This document shows, piece after piece, positions 38,636 to 47,621 of a stretch of DNA of 64,000 bases. Numbering within the stretch: position 1 is the first letter of the stretch; every line of letters begins with the position of its first letter. The notes beneath the pieces were generated by a model, which was given only the letters and a program-made list of their open reading frames with translations, made no database searches and was not told the DNA's origin. The DNA lies in the NCBI RefSeq assembly GCF_900116135.1, contig NZ_FOZX01000006.1, positions 295,624 through 359,623 on the forward strand, written 5' to 3'. This DNA is from Saccharopolyspora flava. Its GTDB lineage: Bacteria > Actinomycetota > Actinomycetes > Mycobacteriales > Pseudonocardiaceae. Made by a program: the position numbers and the translations under genes.

Positions 38636-39435
38636 CCGGTCGACACCCCGCTCCCGCTGATCGTCACGTTCTCGGCGGTGCCCTCGATGACCATCGCGCC
38701 GCGCTCCACCCGCACCGCCGTGGGCTGCACCTCGAACGGCAGCATCCCCGGGTCCAGGGTGGTGTTGAACTGCTTGAGCACCGACTGCTCGAAGATCGGC
38801 GGCAGCTCGATCTTGCCGAAGGCGCTGTTGTTGAGCTCCAGCTTCCGCGGCTCGATCTCCATCTTGCCGTTGACCAGCGACAGCACCGCGATCACCCGGA
38901 CCTTGTTGTCCGAGCCCGCGATGTTGACGGTGCCGTCGAGCTGCACCAGCGCCCGCTGGTCCTCGCCGCCCTCGGCCAGCCGCCGGTCGGCCTCGCTGAC
39001 GTTGCCGTCGTCGTCGGCCAGCGCGTTCGGCGCCGCCGGTTCGATGGTCAGGTCCTGGATGCCGATCAGCCGCGCCACGTCGGAGGCCCGCAGCTTCACC
39101 CGGCCGACCAGCTGGTCCACCGAGATCGTGTCGGCGGTTCCGGCGATGACCTCGGAGGTGGCGACCTTCGCGCCGTGCAGGTCGGCCTCGATGCCGACCT
39201 CGTTGAACGGGCCCACCGGGACCGCGTTGGCCACCAGCTGCACGTCGCGGTAGTTCCCGGCCGCGACCTGGGTCAGGAACGGGAAGCCGTTGATCGAGAC
39301 TTCGGGGTTCTCCGGCAGCTTGAGCTGCTGGGCGACCTTCTTCGACACCTGGTACTCCGCGAACGCGGCCGACCCGAAGTCGGCGGCGACCAGGAGACCC
39401 AGGACGAGGACGAGGGTGATCGCGAGCTTCTTCAC
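38632..39435 (-). CDS. lmeA: LmeA-family phospholipid-binding protein
   Basis: A 267-residue exported DUF2993 protein. The N-terminus is a signal peptide or anchor (LAITLVLVLGLLVAADFGSAAFA). The body has the family's SINGFPFLTQVAAGNYRDV, RVKLRASDVARLIG and KIELPPIFEQSVLKQF. The mycobacterial orthologue (Rv0817c) binds phosphatidylinositol and is needed for mannan elongation of lipomannan in the periplasm. GTG 39435 overlaps the stop of the upstream hydrolase gene (GTGA). Confidence 0.88.
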   Translation of the reverse strand: MKKLAITLVLVLGLLVAADFGSAAFAEYQVSKKVAQQLKLPENPEVSINGFPFLTQVAAGNYRDVQLVANAVPVGPFNEVGIEADLHGAKVATSEVIAGTADTISVDQLVGRVKLRASDVARLIGIQDLTIEPAAPNALADDDGNVSEADRRLAEGGEDQRALVQLDGTVNIAGSDNKVRVIAVLSLVNGKMEIEPRKLELNNSAFGKIELPPIFEQSVLKQFNTTLDPGMLPFEVQPTAVRVERGAMVIEGTAENVTISGSGVSTG

Positions 39436-40256
39436 TCCGAGCGTTCCGTTCTGTCGGGGCGCCGGTCACCCGACCGCGTGGGATCGGGTCGCCCCACTGT
39501 AGTCATCGCCCACGCCGCGATCCGGTCCACCAGCTCGGGAGTGGTCGAGCTCTCCGCGTGCCGCATCCCCTCGACCGGCCAGAACTCCGCGCCGCCCGCG
39601 TCGGCGAGGGCGCGGGCGTCGGCGAGCGGGAAGTAGTGGTCGTCGGTGCCGTGCACGATCAGCTGCGGGATCTCGATGCGGGTGGCCAGCTCGATCGGCG
39701 AGGTCGGGACCCGCGGCCACGGTCCGGCCAGCCGCACGCCGAGCAGCCGCGCGCTCGCCCGGCCGTGCGGCTGCTCCAGCAGCCAGTGCACCCGGCGCAT
39801 CGCGGGCGTGTCGCGCACGAACCAGCGGGCCGGGCTGCTCACCGACACCACCGCGTCCGGCGGCGTCCCCAGCGCGGCCTGGCGCAGGACCACGGATCCG
39901 CCCAGTGAAAATCCGAGTGTGACCACGCGCTCACATCCGGCGGAGCGCAGGTGTGCGACGGCGGCATCGATGTCCATCGCCTCGTTCGGGCCCACGGTGG
40001 TGCGACCACCGGAGCGACCGTGACCGCGGAAGTCGGTCGCCAGCACCGGCCCGTGCGTCGCCAGCCGCGCCAGCACCGCACGTACGCTGGGCTTCCGGAT
40101 GTGGTTGGTGAACCCGTGACCGACCACGAAGCCCACCGGGGCGGGCAGTCCGGGACCGGGGTGCAGCCGTCCCCGCAGCCGCGTGCCGTCTTCGGCGCGC
40201 AACGTGACGGGCCGGTCCGGAAACATGCCCGAAACACGGGGCCGCCTTCCGTTCAC
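39432..40256 (-). CDS. Alpha/beta hydrolase
   Basis: A 274-residue cytosolic alpha/beta-hydrolase. The oxyanion region is GFVVGHGFTNH, the nucleophile elbow GFSLGGS, the acid is in LIVHGTDDHYFP and the catalytic His in GMRHAES. It resembles the lysophospholipase/esterase-like group. GTG 40256 with a GAGGG about 10 bases upstream is preferred over ATG 40226, which lacks a ribosome site. As the first gene of the lmeA-thiX operon it may act on an envelope lipid, but this is only context. Confidence 0.82.
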   Translation of the reverse strand: MNGRRPRVSGMFPDRPVTLRAEDGTRLRGRLHPGPGLPAPVGFVVGHGFTNHIRKPSVRAVLARLATHGPVLATDFRGHGRSGGRTTVGPNEAMDIDAAVAHLRSAGCERVVTLGFSLGGSVVLRQAALGTPPDAVVSVSSPARWFVRDTPAMRRVHWLLEQPHGRASARLLGVRLAGPWPRVPTSPIELATRIEIPQLIVHGTDDHYFPLADARALADAGGAEFWPVEGMRHAESSTTPELVDRIAAWAMTTVGRPDPTRSGDRRPDRTERSE

Positions 40257-40410
40257 AATTGTGATGCCCTCGGTTGGACCTGGGTTTTTCCGCCGCATGT
40301 CGGTTATTCTCCTTGCCATCCACAGGCAACGACGCCGAGTCATCCGACCACTGCGGGTGATGATCCACGACAAGGCTGTCGACTCTTGCGCCTGGAGATG
40401 GAGGCCCCAG

Positions 40411-41172
40411 ATGAGCTCCGAGCTGCTCCTGCTGACCGGTGAGTCCGACTGCGATGCGGTCCTGCCGTCGCTGGCACTGCTGCCGCACCGCGTCCGAATC
40501 CTCCCCGCCGACCCCGGAGCCATCCTGTCGGGCGGTGCCCACGACGTCGTCATCGTCGACGCCCGCACCGACCTGGCCGGCGCCCGCGACCTGTGCCGCC
40601 TGCTGTCCGCGGGTGACGTGCCGGTGATCGCGCTGGTGAACGAGGGCGGTCTGGTGACCGTCAGCGCCGAGTGGGGCGTCGACGACATCCTGCTGCCCAG
40701 CACCGGCCCGGCCGAGATCGACGCCCGGCTGCGGCTGCTGGTGTCGCGCCGCAGCAGCGCCTCCAGCAGCGGCGACGGTTCGCTCAGCGTCGGCGACCTG
40801 GTGATCGAGGAGGCCACCTACACGGCCCGGCTGCGCGGACGCGCCCTCGAGCTCACCTACAAGGAGTTCGAGCTGCTGAAGTTCCTGGCCAACCACGCGG
40901 GCCGGGTGTTCACCCGCGCCCAGCTGCTGCAGGAGGTCTGGGGCTACGACTTCTTCGGCGGCACCCGCACCGTCGACGTGCACGTCCGGCGGCTGCGCGC
41001 CAAGCTCGGCCCGGAGCACGACTCGATGATCGGCACCGTGCGCAACGTCGGCTACAAGTTCGTCCGCCCGAACCGCGGCGGCGCCGCCACGCCGCTGGCC
41101 GCCGAGACCGAGTCCGCCGAGCCGGTCACCACCGAGATCACCGACGCGGACCTGCACAGCCTCAACGCGTAA
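40411..41172 (+). CDS. glnR: GlnR, orphan OmpR-type nitrogen regulator
   Basis: A 253-residue response-regulator-like activator/repressor of nitrogen genes (glnA, amtB, nir). The receiver domain keeps D50 (VVIVDAR) but lacks the usual phosphorylation pocket, as in known GlnR proteins. The DNA-binding half (ELTYKEFELLKFLANHAGRV, VWGYDFFGGTRTVDVHVRRL) is almost identical to the Streptomyces type. No partner kinase is adjacent. ATG 40411 has GGAGG 7 bases upstream. It corresponds to Rv0818. Confidence 0.94.
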   Translation: MSSELLLLTGESDCDAVLPSLALLPHRVRILPADPGAILSGGAHDVVIVDARTDLAGARDLCRLLSAGDVPVIALVNEGGLVTVSAEWGVDDILLPSTGPAEIDARLRLLVSRRSSASSSGDGSLSVGDLVIEEATYTARLRGRALELTYKEFELLKFLANHAGRVFTRAQLLQEVWGYDFFGGTRTVDVHVRRLRAKLGPEHDSMIGTVRNVGYKFVRPNRGGAATPLAAETESAEPVTTEITDADLHSLNA

Positions 41173-41188
41173 CACCGAGATCAACGGC

Positions 41189-41219
41189 AGGAGCCCCCGA
41201 TCACCGATCGGGGGCTCCT
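41189..41219 (+). terminator. glnR terminator
   Basis: A perfect 14-bp stem (AGGAGCCCCCGATC with complement), 3-nt loop and a TT(C) end, 17 bases after the stop. Confidence 0.88.
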
Positions 41220-41247
41220 TCGCGTCCGGATCGGTAGGGTCGGAGGC

Positions 41248-42201
41248 GTGCAGCTGACTTGGCGTAATGGACTGGACGACGGCGAGACCGCCGAGGTGAT
41301 GGGGCTTCTCGAGGAGACCGAGAAGGCCGACGGCGTGGCGCCGGTGGGCGAGCACGTGATCCTGCGGCTCAAGGCCCATCGCGACGTCGTCCACCAGATC
41401 GAACCGGTGCAGGCCGACGTCCGCTCCGAGCACTTCATCATCCGCGACTCGGGCGGGGCCCTGATCGGCTACGCCCACCTCGACACCGAGCACGAGCCGG
41501 GCGCCGGTCAGCTGGTGGCGGAGCTCGCCGTGCACCCGGAGCACCGCCGTCAGGGCGCGGGCGGCCGGCTCGTCGAGGCGCTGCTGGAGCGCGCCGAGCT
41601 GGGCACCGATCCCGACGCCGACACCGGGCGGCTGCGGATCTGGTCGCACGGCGAGCACCCGGGCGCGGTGCGGCTGGCCGAGCGCTACGGGCTGCACCGG
41701 CCGCGCGAGCTGTGGCGGATGGGCCGCGAGCTGGCCGAACCGGAGCTGCCCGAGGTGACGCTGCCGGAGGGCGTGACGATCCGCGCGTTCGAGCCGGGCC
41801 GGGACGAGGCCGAGGTGGTGCGGGTGAACCACCGCGCGTTCGTCTGGCACCCCGAGCAGGGCGACATGACCGAGGACGACGTGCGCACCAAGGAGCGCGA
41901 GGACTGGTTCGACCCGCAGGGCTTCTTCCTGGCGGTCGACGCCGCGGGCGCGCTGCAGGGCTTCCACTGGACGAAGGTGCACCCGGACGGCACCGGCGAG
42001 GTCTACGTCGTCGGGGTCGATCCGCACGCGCAGGGCGGTGGCCTGGGCAAGTCACTGACCGTGGCCGGATTGCGGTACTTGCGCGACACTGGCCGTAGTC
42101 GCGTCATGCTCTACGTCGAGGCGGACAACGTCCCCGCGGTCAAGGTCTACCAGCGGTTGGGCTTCGCCAAGTGGGACAGCGATGTGCAATTCGGACGCTG
42201 A
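41248..42201 (+). CDS. mshD: Mycothiol synthase
   Basis: A 317-residue tandem GNAT acetyltransferase that adds acetyl to Cys-GlcN-Ins, the last step of mycothiol synthesis. The N-terminal GNAT domain ends in VAELAVHPEHRRQGAGGRLV; the catalytic C-terminal one has VYVVGVDPHAQGGGLGKSL and the YVEADNVPAVKVYQRLGF tail. GTG 41248 has GGAGG just upstream. It corresponds to Rv0819 and marks the organism as a mycothiol-making actinobacterium. Confidence 0.94.
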   Translation: MQLTWRNGLDDGETAEVMGLLEETEKADGVAPVGEHVILRLKAHRDVVHQIEPVQADVRSEHFIIRDSGGALIGYAHLDTEHEPGAGQLVAELAVHPEHRRQGAGGRLVEALLERAELGTDPDADTGRLRIWSHGEHPGAVRLAERYGLHRPRELWRMGRELAEPELPEVTLPEGVTIRAFEPGRDEAEVVRVNHRAFVWHPEQGDMTEDDVRTKEREDWFDPQGFFLAVDAAGALQGFHWTKVHPDGTGEVYVVGVDPHAQGGGLGKSLTVAGLRYLRDTGRSRVMLYVEADNVPAVKVYQRLGFAKWDSDVQFGR

Positions 42202-42289
42202 TCTGCCGCTGCGCTGAGTCACGACGGGACCGGAACGCGGGCGTCCTCATCGCCCGTTCGAATGTGGTCCCGCTTACTCAGGGTGCCTT

Positions 42290-42311
42290 GTTCACTTCGC
42301 GTTCACTTCGA
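42290..42311 (+). promoter_or_regulatory. PHO box (two 11-nt direct repeats) upstream of pstS
   Basis: GTTCACTTCGC is followed directly by GTTCACTTCGA, matching the GTTCA-type 11-nt repeat units bound by PhoP in Streptomyces. It lies 112 bases upstream of the pstS start, so phosphate-starvation control of the operon is likely. Confidence 0.82.
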
Positions 42312-42422
42312 TGGCGGGGCATGTCCACTCGGGCTGCTTAGCGTCGGGCTCAAGCGGCAAAAAGCACGAGCGTGCGCGCTCGGCCGCGTCCCGCAAGTTT
42401 GTCCCCTTGGTGGAGGAACGAA

Positions 42423-43538
42423 GTGAGAATCAAGCGGCACAGCGCTGCGTTGGCCGTCGTCGCCGCGGGCGCGCTCGTGCTCGCCGGCTGCGGCTCGGAC
42501 CAGAACGTCCCGCAGGGCGGCGGCAACCCGGCCCTCGACAGCGTGCAGGTCGAGTGCGGCACCAAGCCGGTCTCCGGCGAGGGCTCCTCGGCGCAGAAGA
42601 ACGCCGTCGACGTCTTCGCCCGCGACTACGGCCTCAAGTGCGAGAACCAGACGGTGAACTACACCAAGTCCGGTTCCGGCAAGGGCGTCGCCGCGTTCAC
42701 CGCCGGCCAGATCGACTTCGGCGGCTCGGACTCCGCGCTCAAGGAGGAGAAGGGCGAGGTCGCCAAGGCCGCCGAGCGCTGCCAGGGCAACCCCGCCTGG
42801 AACATCCCGATGGTGTTCGGCCCCATCGCGATCTCCTACAACCTGCCGGGCGTCAGCGACCTGACCCTCACCCCGGACCTGATCAGCAAGATCTACATGG
42901 GCGAGATCCGGAAGTGGGACGACCCGGCGATCAAGGCCGCGAACCCCAACGCCCAGCTGCCCTCGATCGACATCGTCCCGTTCTTCCGCTCGGACGAGTC
43001 GGGCACCACCGAGAACTTCCAGAAGTACCTCAACACCGCCACCGGTGGCGCGTTCACCGGTGAGGGCAAGACCTTCCAGGGCGGCCAGGGCGTCGGCCAG
43101 GGCCGCGACGGCTCCGACCAGGTCGCGCAGTCGGTCAAGGCGACCGAGGGCGGCTTCACCTACGTCGAGTGGTCCTTCCCGAAGAACCTGGGCCTGGGCA
43201 TCGCCAAGATCGACAGCGGCGCCGGCCCGGTTGAGCTCAACACCGCCAACGTCGGCAAGGCCATCGAGGAAGCCAAGATCGAGGGCCAGGGCCACGACCT
43301 CCGCGTCGACCTGAAGTCGATCTACGGCAACAAGGCCGCGGGCGTCTACCCGATCGTCCTCAACACCTACGAGATCGTCTGCTCGAAGGGCTACGACCCG
43401 GAGACCGCCAAGGCGGTCAAGGCGTTCCTGACGGTGGCCGCCAACGCCAACCCGCAGGAACTGGAGAAGGCGGGCTACGTCCCGCTGCCCGAGGCCTTCA
43501 AGACCAAGGTCCTGGACGCCGTCAACGCCATCGCATGA
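42423..43538 (+). CDS. pstS: Phosphate-binding lipoprotein PstS
   Basis: A 371-residue extracellular phosphate receptor for the Pst importer. The lipoprotein signal (LVLAGC) places the mature N-terminal Cys at about residue 22. The phosphate-contacting segments are present: SGEGSSAQ, KSGSGKG, FGGSDSAL and RSDESGTTENF. GTG 42423 has a GGAGG site 6 bases upstream. Expression is probably from a PhoP-controlled promoter (PHO box at 42290). It heads the pstSCAB operon. Confidence 0.95.
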   Translation: MRIKRHSAALAVVAAGALVLAGCGSDQNVPQGGGNPALDSVQVECGTKPVSGEGSSAQKNAVDVFARDYGLKCENQTVNYTKSGSGKGVAAFTAGQIDFGGSDSALKEEKGEVAKAAERCQGNPAWNIPMVFGPIAISYNLPGVSDLTLTPDLISKIYMGEIRKWDDPAIKAANPNAQLPSIDIVPFFRSDESGTTENFQKYLNTATGGAFTGEGKTFQGGQGVGQGRDGSDQVAQSVKATEGGFTYVEWSFPKNLGLGIAKIDSGAGPVELNTANVGKAIEEAKIEGQGHDLRVDLKSIYGNKAAGVYPIVLNTYEIVCSKGYDPETAKAVKAFLTVAANANPQELEKAGYVPLPEAFKTKVLDAVNAIA

Positions 43539-43612
43539 CCGTGTGACCGGGCCCGCTCGCACTCCGGGCGGGCCCCTGGTCCGATGGAAGAGATGAGAGG
43601 CTGCGAACAGCA

Positions 43613-44671
43613 GTGACCGACTCGACTAGAGCCGAGACGCGCCCCGCGGACACCACCGGTGCCCAGCGGGGCGCTTCGGCGCATTCCGGACCGGAGGCTC
43701 CCATTTCCGCTCCAGAGACGTCCGCGGGCAAGAAGCCGTCCCGCGTGGGCGACAAGGTGTTCTCCTCGCTCGCCACCGCGTCCGGGGCGTTCGTGGTGGC
43801 GGTGATCGCGGCGATCGCGATCTTCCTGCTCATCCGGGCGATCCCCGCGCTGCAGGTCGACCAGGTGAACTTCCTGACCAGCCGGGAATGGGACACCGGG
43901 AACCCCAACGACATGAGCTTCGGGATCCTGGACCTCGCCTGGATCACCGTGGCCAGCTCCGTGCTCGCGCTGGTGATCGCGATGCCGCTGTCCGGCGGGA
44001 TCGCGCTGTTCCTCACCCGCTACGCGCCCACGAGCCTCGCCCGCCCCTTCGCCTACATCGTCGACCTGCTGGCCGCCGTGCCCTCGGTCGTCTACGGCCT
44101 GTGGGGCTTCATGGTCCTGGGACCGGTGCTGCAGCCGGTGTCGGGATGGCTGCACTCCACGCTCGGCTGGATCCCGATCTTCGGGCAGGGCAACATCACG
44201 CCCGTCGACTCCGTCGGCAACGTCTTCACCGCGGGCATCGTGCTCGCCGTGATGATCATCCCGACGATCACCGGAGTCACCCGCGAGGTCTTCGCCCGCA
44301 CCCCGAACTCCCAGGTCGAAGGCGCGCTGGCGCTCGGAGCCACCAACTGGGAGGTTATCAAGACCACCGTGTGGCCCTTCGGCCGCAACGGCTTCGTCGG
44401 CGGTTCGATGCTCGGCCTCGGCCGCGCGCTGGGCGAGACGATGGCGCTGACCATCATCCTCAGCTGGACCACCGCACCGCCCGGGTACACGCTCTTCGAC
44501 AGCGGTGCGACCTTCGCGTCCAAGATCGCCCTCGGGTCCGCGGAGTTCAACAACAACCTGCAGGTCGGTGCCTACATCTCCGCAGGTCTGGTGCTGTTCG
44601 TCATCACCTTCGCAGTCAACGCGATCGCTCGCTGGATCGAGAGCGCGTCCAGCGCAAAGGGGAAGTCATGA
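43613..44671 (+). CDS. pstC: Phosphate ABC permease PstC
   Basis: A 352-residue permease with about six membrane spans following a ~60-residue soluble Ser/Thr/Ala-rich N-terminus. The inner-loop EAA motif that docks PstB is EGALALGATNWEVIKTTVWP, and the GLGRALGETMALT segment is typical. GTG 43613 is the start; pstS ends 74 bases upstream. The stop overlaps pstA (ATGA). Confidence 0.94.
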   Translation: MTDSTRAETRPADTTGAQRGASAHSGPEAPISAPETSAGKKPSRVGDKVFSSLATASGAFVVAVIAAIAIFLLIRAIPALQVDQVNFLTSREWDTGNPNDMSFGILDLAWITVASSVLALVIAMPLSGGIALFLTRYAPTSLARPFAYIVDLLAAVPSVVYGLWGFMVLGPVLQPVSGWLHSTLGWIPIFGQGNITPVDSVGNVFTAGIVLAVMIIPTITGVTREVFARTPNSQVEGALALGATNWEVIKTTVWPFGRNGFVGGSMLGLGRALGETMALTIILSWTTAPPGYTLFDSGATFASKIALGSAEFNNNLQVGAYISAGLVLFVITFAVNAIARWIESASSAKGKS

Positions 44672-45582
44672 GGACCGACGCCGCCGACGTGGAGCAGCTG
44701 GCGACCGCGCCGGCCTTCCAGAGCATCGGCTTCGGCCGGAAGCTGAAGAACAACCTGGCCACCGTGCTGTTCGCGGCGGCCTTCGTGATCGCCGTCATCC
44801 CGCTGCTGTGGGTGCTGTGGACGCTGCTGGAGCGCGGCCTCAAGCCGATCCTCAACGCCACCTGGTGGTCGCACTCCTTCAAGGGCCTGCTGCCGATGGA
44901 CTTCGGCGGCGGCATCTACCACGCCCTGGTCGGCACCGTCTTCGAAGGCCTGGTCTGCCTGGTCTTCGCGGTCCCGCTCGGCGTGATGGTCGCGGTCTAC
45001 CTCGTCGAGTACGGGCAGCAGTCGAAGCTGGCCAAGGCCGCGACGTTCATGGTGGACATCCTCAGCGGCCTGCCCTCGATCGTGGCCGGCCTGTTCATCT
45101 ACGCGCTGTGGATCACCACCTTCGGCATGACCCGCAGCGGGTTCGCGGTGGCGCTGGCGCTGCTGCTGCTCATGCTGCCGGTCGTCGTCCGGGTCACCGA
45201 GACGATGCTGCTGATCGTGCCGAACGAGCTCCGCGAGGCGGCCTACGCGCTGGGCCTGCCGAAGTGGAAGACCATCGTGCGGATCGTGCTGCCGACCGCG
45301 CTGTCCGGCATCGTCACCGGCATCATGCTCGGCCTCGCCCGCGTGCTCGGCGAGACCGCACCGCTGCTGATCCTCGTCGGGTACTCCTCGGCGATCAACT
45401 TCGACCTCTTCAGCGGGGAGATGGCGTCGTTGCCGCTGACGATCTTCATGGAGCGCAGCACCGGCACCGAAGCCGGTGAATACCGGATGTGGGGGGCCGC
45501 GCTCACCCTCGTGATCGTCATCATGCTGATCAACCTTGTCGCGACCGGTCTGTCCAAGATCTTCGCGATCAAGACGAAGTAG
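44668..45582 (+). CDS. pstA: Phosphate ABC permease PstA
   Basis: A 304-residue inner-membrane partner of PstC, with about six spans (the first is [21 protein letters not shown]). Its EAA docking loop is [21 protein letters not shown], followed by [19 protein letters not shown] 44668 overlaps the pstC stop. pstB follows after 11 bases. Confidence 0.94.
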   Translation: MRTDAADVEQLATAPAFQSIGFGRKLKNNLATVLFAAAFVIAVIPLLWVLWTLLERGLKPILNATWWSHSFKGLLPMDFGGGIYHALVGTVFEGLVCLVFAVPLGVMVAVYLVEYGQQSKLAKAATFMVDILSGLPSIVAGLFIYALWITTFGMTRSGFAVALALLLLMLPVVVRVTETMLLIVPNELREAAYALGLPKWKTIVRIVLPTALSGIVTGIMLGLARVLGETAPLLILVGYSSAINFDLFSGEMASLPLTIFMERSTGTEAGEYRMWGAALTLVIVIMLINLVATGLSKIFAIKTK

Positions 45583-45593
45583 GGACTTACGAC

Positions 45594-46370
45594 ATGGCCA
45601 AGCGTCTCGACATCAAAGACCTGAACCTGCACTACGGCAAGTTCCACGCCGTGCAGGACGTGACCCTGCAGGTCCCGGCCCGCAGCGTCACCGCGTTCAT
45701 CGGTCCCTCCGGTTGCGGCAAGTCCACCGTCCTGCGGTCGCTCAACCGGATGCACGAGGTCATCCCGGGCGCCCGCGTCGACGGCAAGGTGATGCTCGAC
45801 GGCGAGGACATCTACGCCGACGACGTCGACCCGGTGCAGGTCCGCAAGACCATCGGCATGGTCTTCCAGCGCGCCAACCCGTTCCCCACCATGTCCATCC
45901 GCGACAACGTGGTGGCCGGGCTGAAGCTGGCCGGGGAGAAGAACAAGGCGCACCTCGACGAGGTCGCCGAGAAGGCGCTGCGCGGCGCGAACCTGTGGGA
46001 AGAGGTCAAGGACCGGCTGAACAAGCCCGGCGGCGGCCTCTCCGGCGGTCAGCAGCAGCGGCTCTGCATCGCCCGCGCCATCGCGGTGCGCCCCGACGTG
46101 CTGCTCATGGACGAGCCCTGCTCGGCGCTGGACCCGATCTCGACCCTGGCGATCGAGGACCTGATCTCGCACCTCAAGCAGGACTACACGATCGTCATCG
46201 TCACCCACAACATGCAGCAGGCTGCTCGGGTCAGCGATCAGACCGCGTTCTTCAACCTGCGGGCTGTTGGGGAACCCGGGCAGCTCGTGGAGATCGATGA
46301 GACTGGGAAGATCTTCTCCAATCCGACTCAGAAGGCTACTGAGGACTACATTTCCGGTCGGTTCGGCTGA
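45594..46370 (+). CDS. pstB: Phosphate ABC ATPase PstB
   Basis: A 258-residue ATPase of the Pst importer. Walker A is [10 protein letters not shown]-loop VFQRANPFP, signature [14 protein letters not shown], Walker [12 protein letters not shown] and H-loop VTHNMQQA, all intact. It corresponds in position to Rv0820. ATG 45594 starts 11 bases after pstA. It is followed by the ~168-nt repeat and then a bidirectional terminator. Confidence 0.96.
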   Translation: MAKRLDIKDLNLHYGKFHAVQDVTLQVPARSVTAFIGPSGCGKSTVLRSLNRMHEVIPGARVDGKVMLDGEDIYADDVDPVQVRKTIGMVFQRANPFPTMSIRDNVVAGLKLAGEKNKAHLDEVAEKALRGANLWEEVKDRLNKPGGGLSGGQQQRLCIARAIAVRPDVLLMDEPCSALDPISTLAIEDLISHLKQDYTIVIVTHNMQQAARVSDQTAFFNLRAVGEPGQLVEIDETGKIFSNPTQKATEDYISGRFG

Positions 46371-46402
46371 TCTTTTTGTATTGACAACTACTCCGTGGTC
46401 CC

Positions 46403-46571
46403 TTTGCTTGGCGGTGCGGGTAGCGGAACCTGACACGCCTTCTGGCTCCGGGATCCGAGGCTTATGTATGCCAATACACGACACGTCGGCTGTCCTCCCC
46501 AGAAGACATGTCAGAACCCGCGGCGGTGCAAGCGTCTTAGGTGGGGCAAGGAGAAACCGGCTTCGCCGGTT
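46403..46571 (+). repeat. ~168-nt structured intergenic repeat, copy 3
   Basis: The core 46403-46529 is 127 nt and differs from copy 1 (34142) at only a handful of positions. The terminal hairpin AACCGGC-TTC-GCCGGTT lies at 46555-46571, at the same 25-nt distance. It starts 32 bases after the pstB stop, in the same direction, so it is transcribed as the 3' end of the pst message unless terminated first. Confidence 0.85.
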
Positions 46572-46585
46572 GCGTGACCGTGGTT

Positions 46586-46627
46586 GAAAAAGGGCGGGGC
46601 TTCTCGTGGAAGCCCCGCCCCTTTTTC
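46586..46627. terminator. Bidirectional terminator after pstB
   Basis: A long perfect stem (arm starting GAAAAAGGGCGGGGCTTC) with A-run and T-run ends, serving both the pst operon and the convergent helix-turn-helix gene. Confidence 0.9.
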
Positions 46628-46630
46628 TGC

Positions 46631-47488
46631 TCAGGTTGGTAGTTCGTCTGCTACCGAGGAGATGAAGGCGCTGGAGTCCTTGGGGTTGAGCGCGTTGGTG
46701 CAGACCTGCTCGAAGGCCTTCAAGTAGTCCGACGTGTCGGCGGCCTTGTCGAGGAAGCGGGAGTTGGCCGAGTCGCCCAGGTGCACCACCTGCGGGTCGG
46801 CTTCGTCGGCGAAGGAGAAGACCGCGGCGCGGTCGCCCATCAGCGGGTGGCCGCCGACCTTGAACGGCAGGACCTGCAGCGTCACGTTGCGGCGGTAGCC
46901 CAGCAGGACCAGGTGCTCCAGCTGCTGGCGCAGCACCGCCGGGCCGCCCACGCAGCGGCGCAGCGCGGACTCGTCCAGGACCGCCCACAGCTCCAGCGGG
47001 TTCTCGCCCAGCAGCCGCTGCTGGCGGATCGAGACGACCTTGAGGCGCTCGGCGATCTCGTCGTCGGTGAACACCTGCGAATCCGCCATCAGCAGCGCGC
47101 GCGTGTAGTCGGTCGTCTGCAGCAGCTCGGGGAGCGGATCGCTGCCGAAGCAGCTGACGGCCTTCGCGGAGGTCTCCAGACCCAGGTAGGTCTGCAGGCC
47201 GGGGCGCTGCGCGGTGCTCGGGTACTGCTGCCACCAGCCGCGCTGCTTGGAGTCCTGCGCCAGGTCGATCAGCGCCTCGACCTGGTCTCCGGTGGCGCCG
47301 TAGAACTCGGCCATCAGCCGCACGTCCGAGGTCCGCACCGGAACCCGGCCCAGCTCGATCTGGCTGATCTTGCCCTGCGAGCAGTCCAGGTGGGCGGCGA
47401 CCTCGCGGTGCGTGCGGCCGGCGATCTCGCGGAGGCGCCGCAGTTCACTGCCCAGTCGACGTCGGTGCACGGTCGGACTCTTACCCAC
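46631..47488 (-). CDS. XRE-family regulator with DUF5753 (Scr1-type)
   Basis: A 285-residue regulator. The N-terminal XRE helix-turn-helix (ELRRLREIAGRTHREVAAHL, DCSQGKISQIELGR) is followed by the DUF5753 domain (YLGLETSAKAVSCFG, LPELLQTTDYTRALL, GYRRNVTLQVLPF). Such proteins are usually paired with a small DUF397 protein in actinomycetes, but no DUF397 gene is adjacent here. GTG 47488 has GAGG 6 bases upstream; ATG 47500 is an alternative. It lies between pst and phoU, which in mycobacteria are adjacent. Confidence 0.85.
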   Translation of the reverse strand: MGKSPTVHRRRLGSELRRLREIAGRTHREVAAHLDCSQGKISQIELGRVPVRTSDVRLMAEFYGATGDQVEALIDLAQDSKQRGWWQQYPSTAQRPGLQTYLGLETSAKAVSCFGSDPLPELLQTTDYTRALLMADSQVFTDDEIAERLKVVSIRQQRLLGENPLELWAVLDESALRRCVGGPAVLRQQLEHLVLLGYRRNVTLQVLPFKVGGHPLMGDRAAVFSFADEADPQVVHLGDSANSRFLDKAADTSDYLKAFEQVCTNALNPKDSSAFISSVADELPT

Positions 47489-47621
47489 CGCGCACCTCAT
47501 CGGTACGAGTTCGGTCGCTTCTCACCCGAAAGAGGATGGCACACGAAGATCGCAACATCGAGTGCTGAGATCGACTATTAATACTTTCCGCATCAGCTCG
47601 CAACTGACCAGCGGAAACGCA

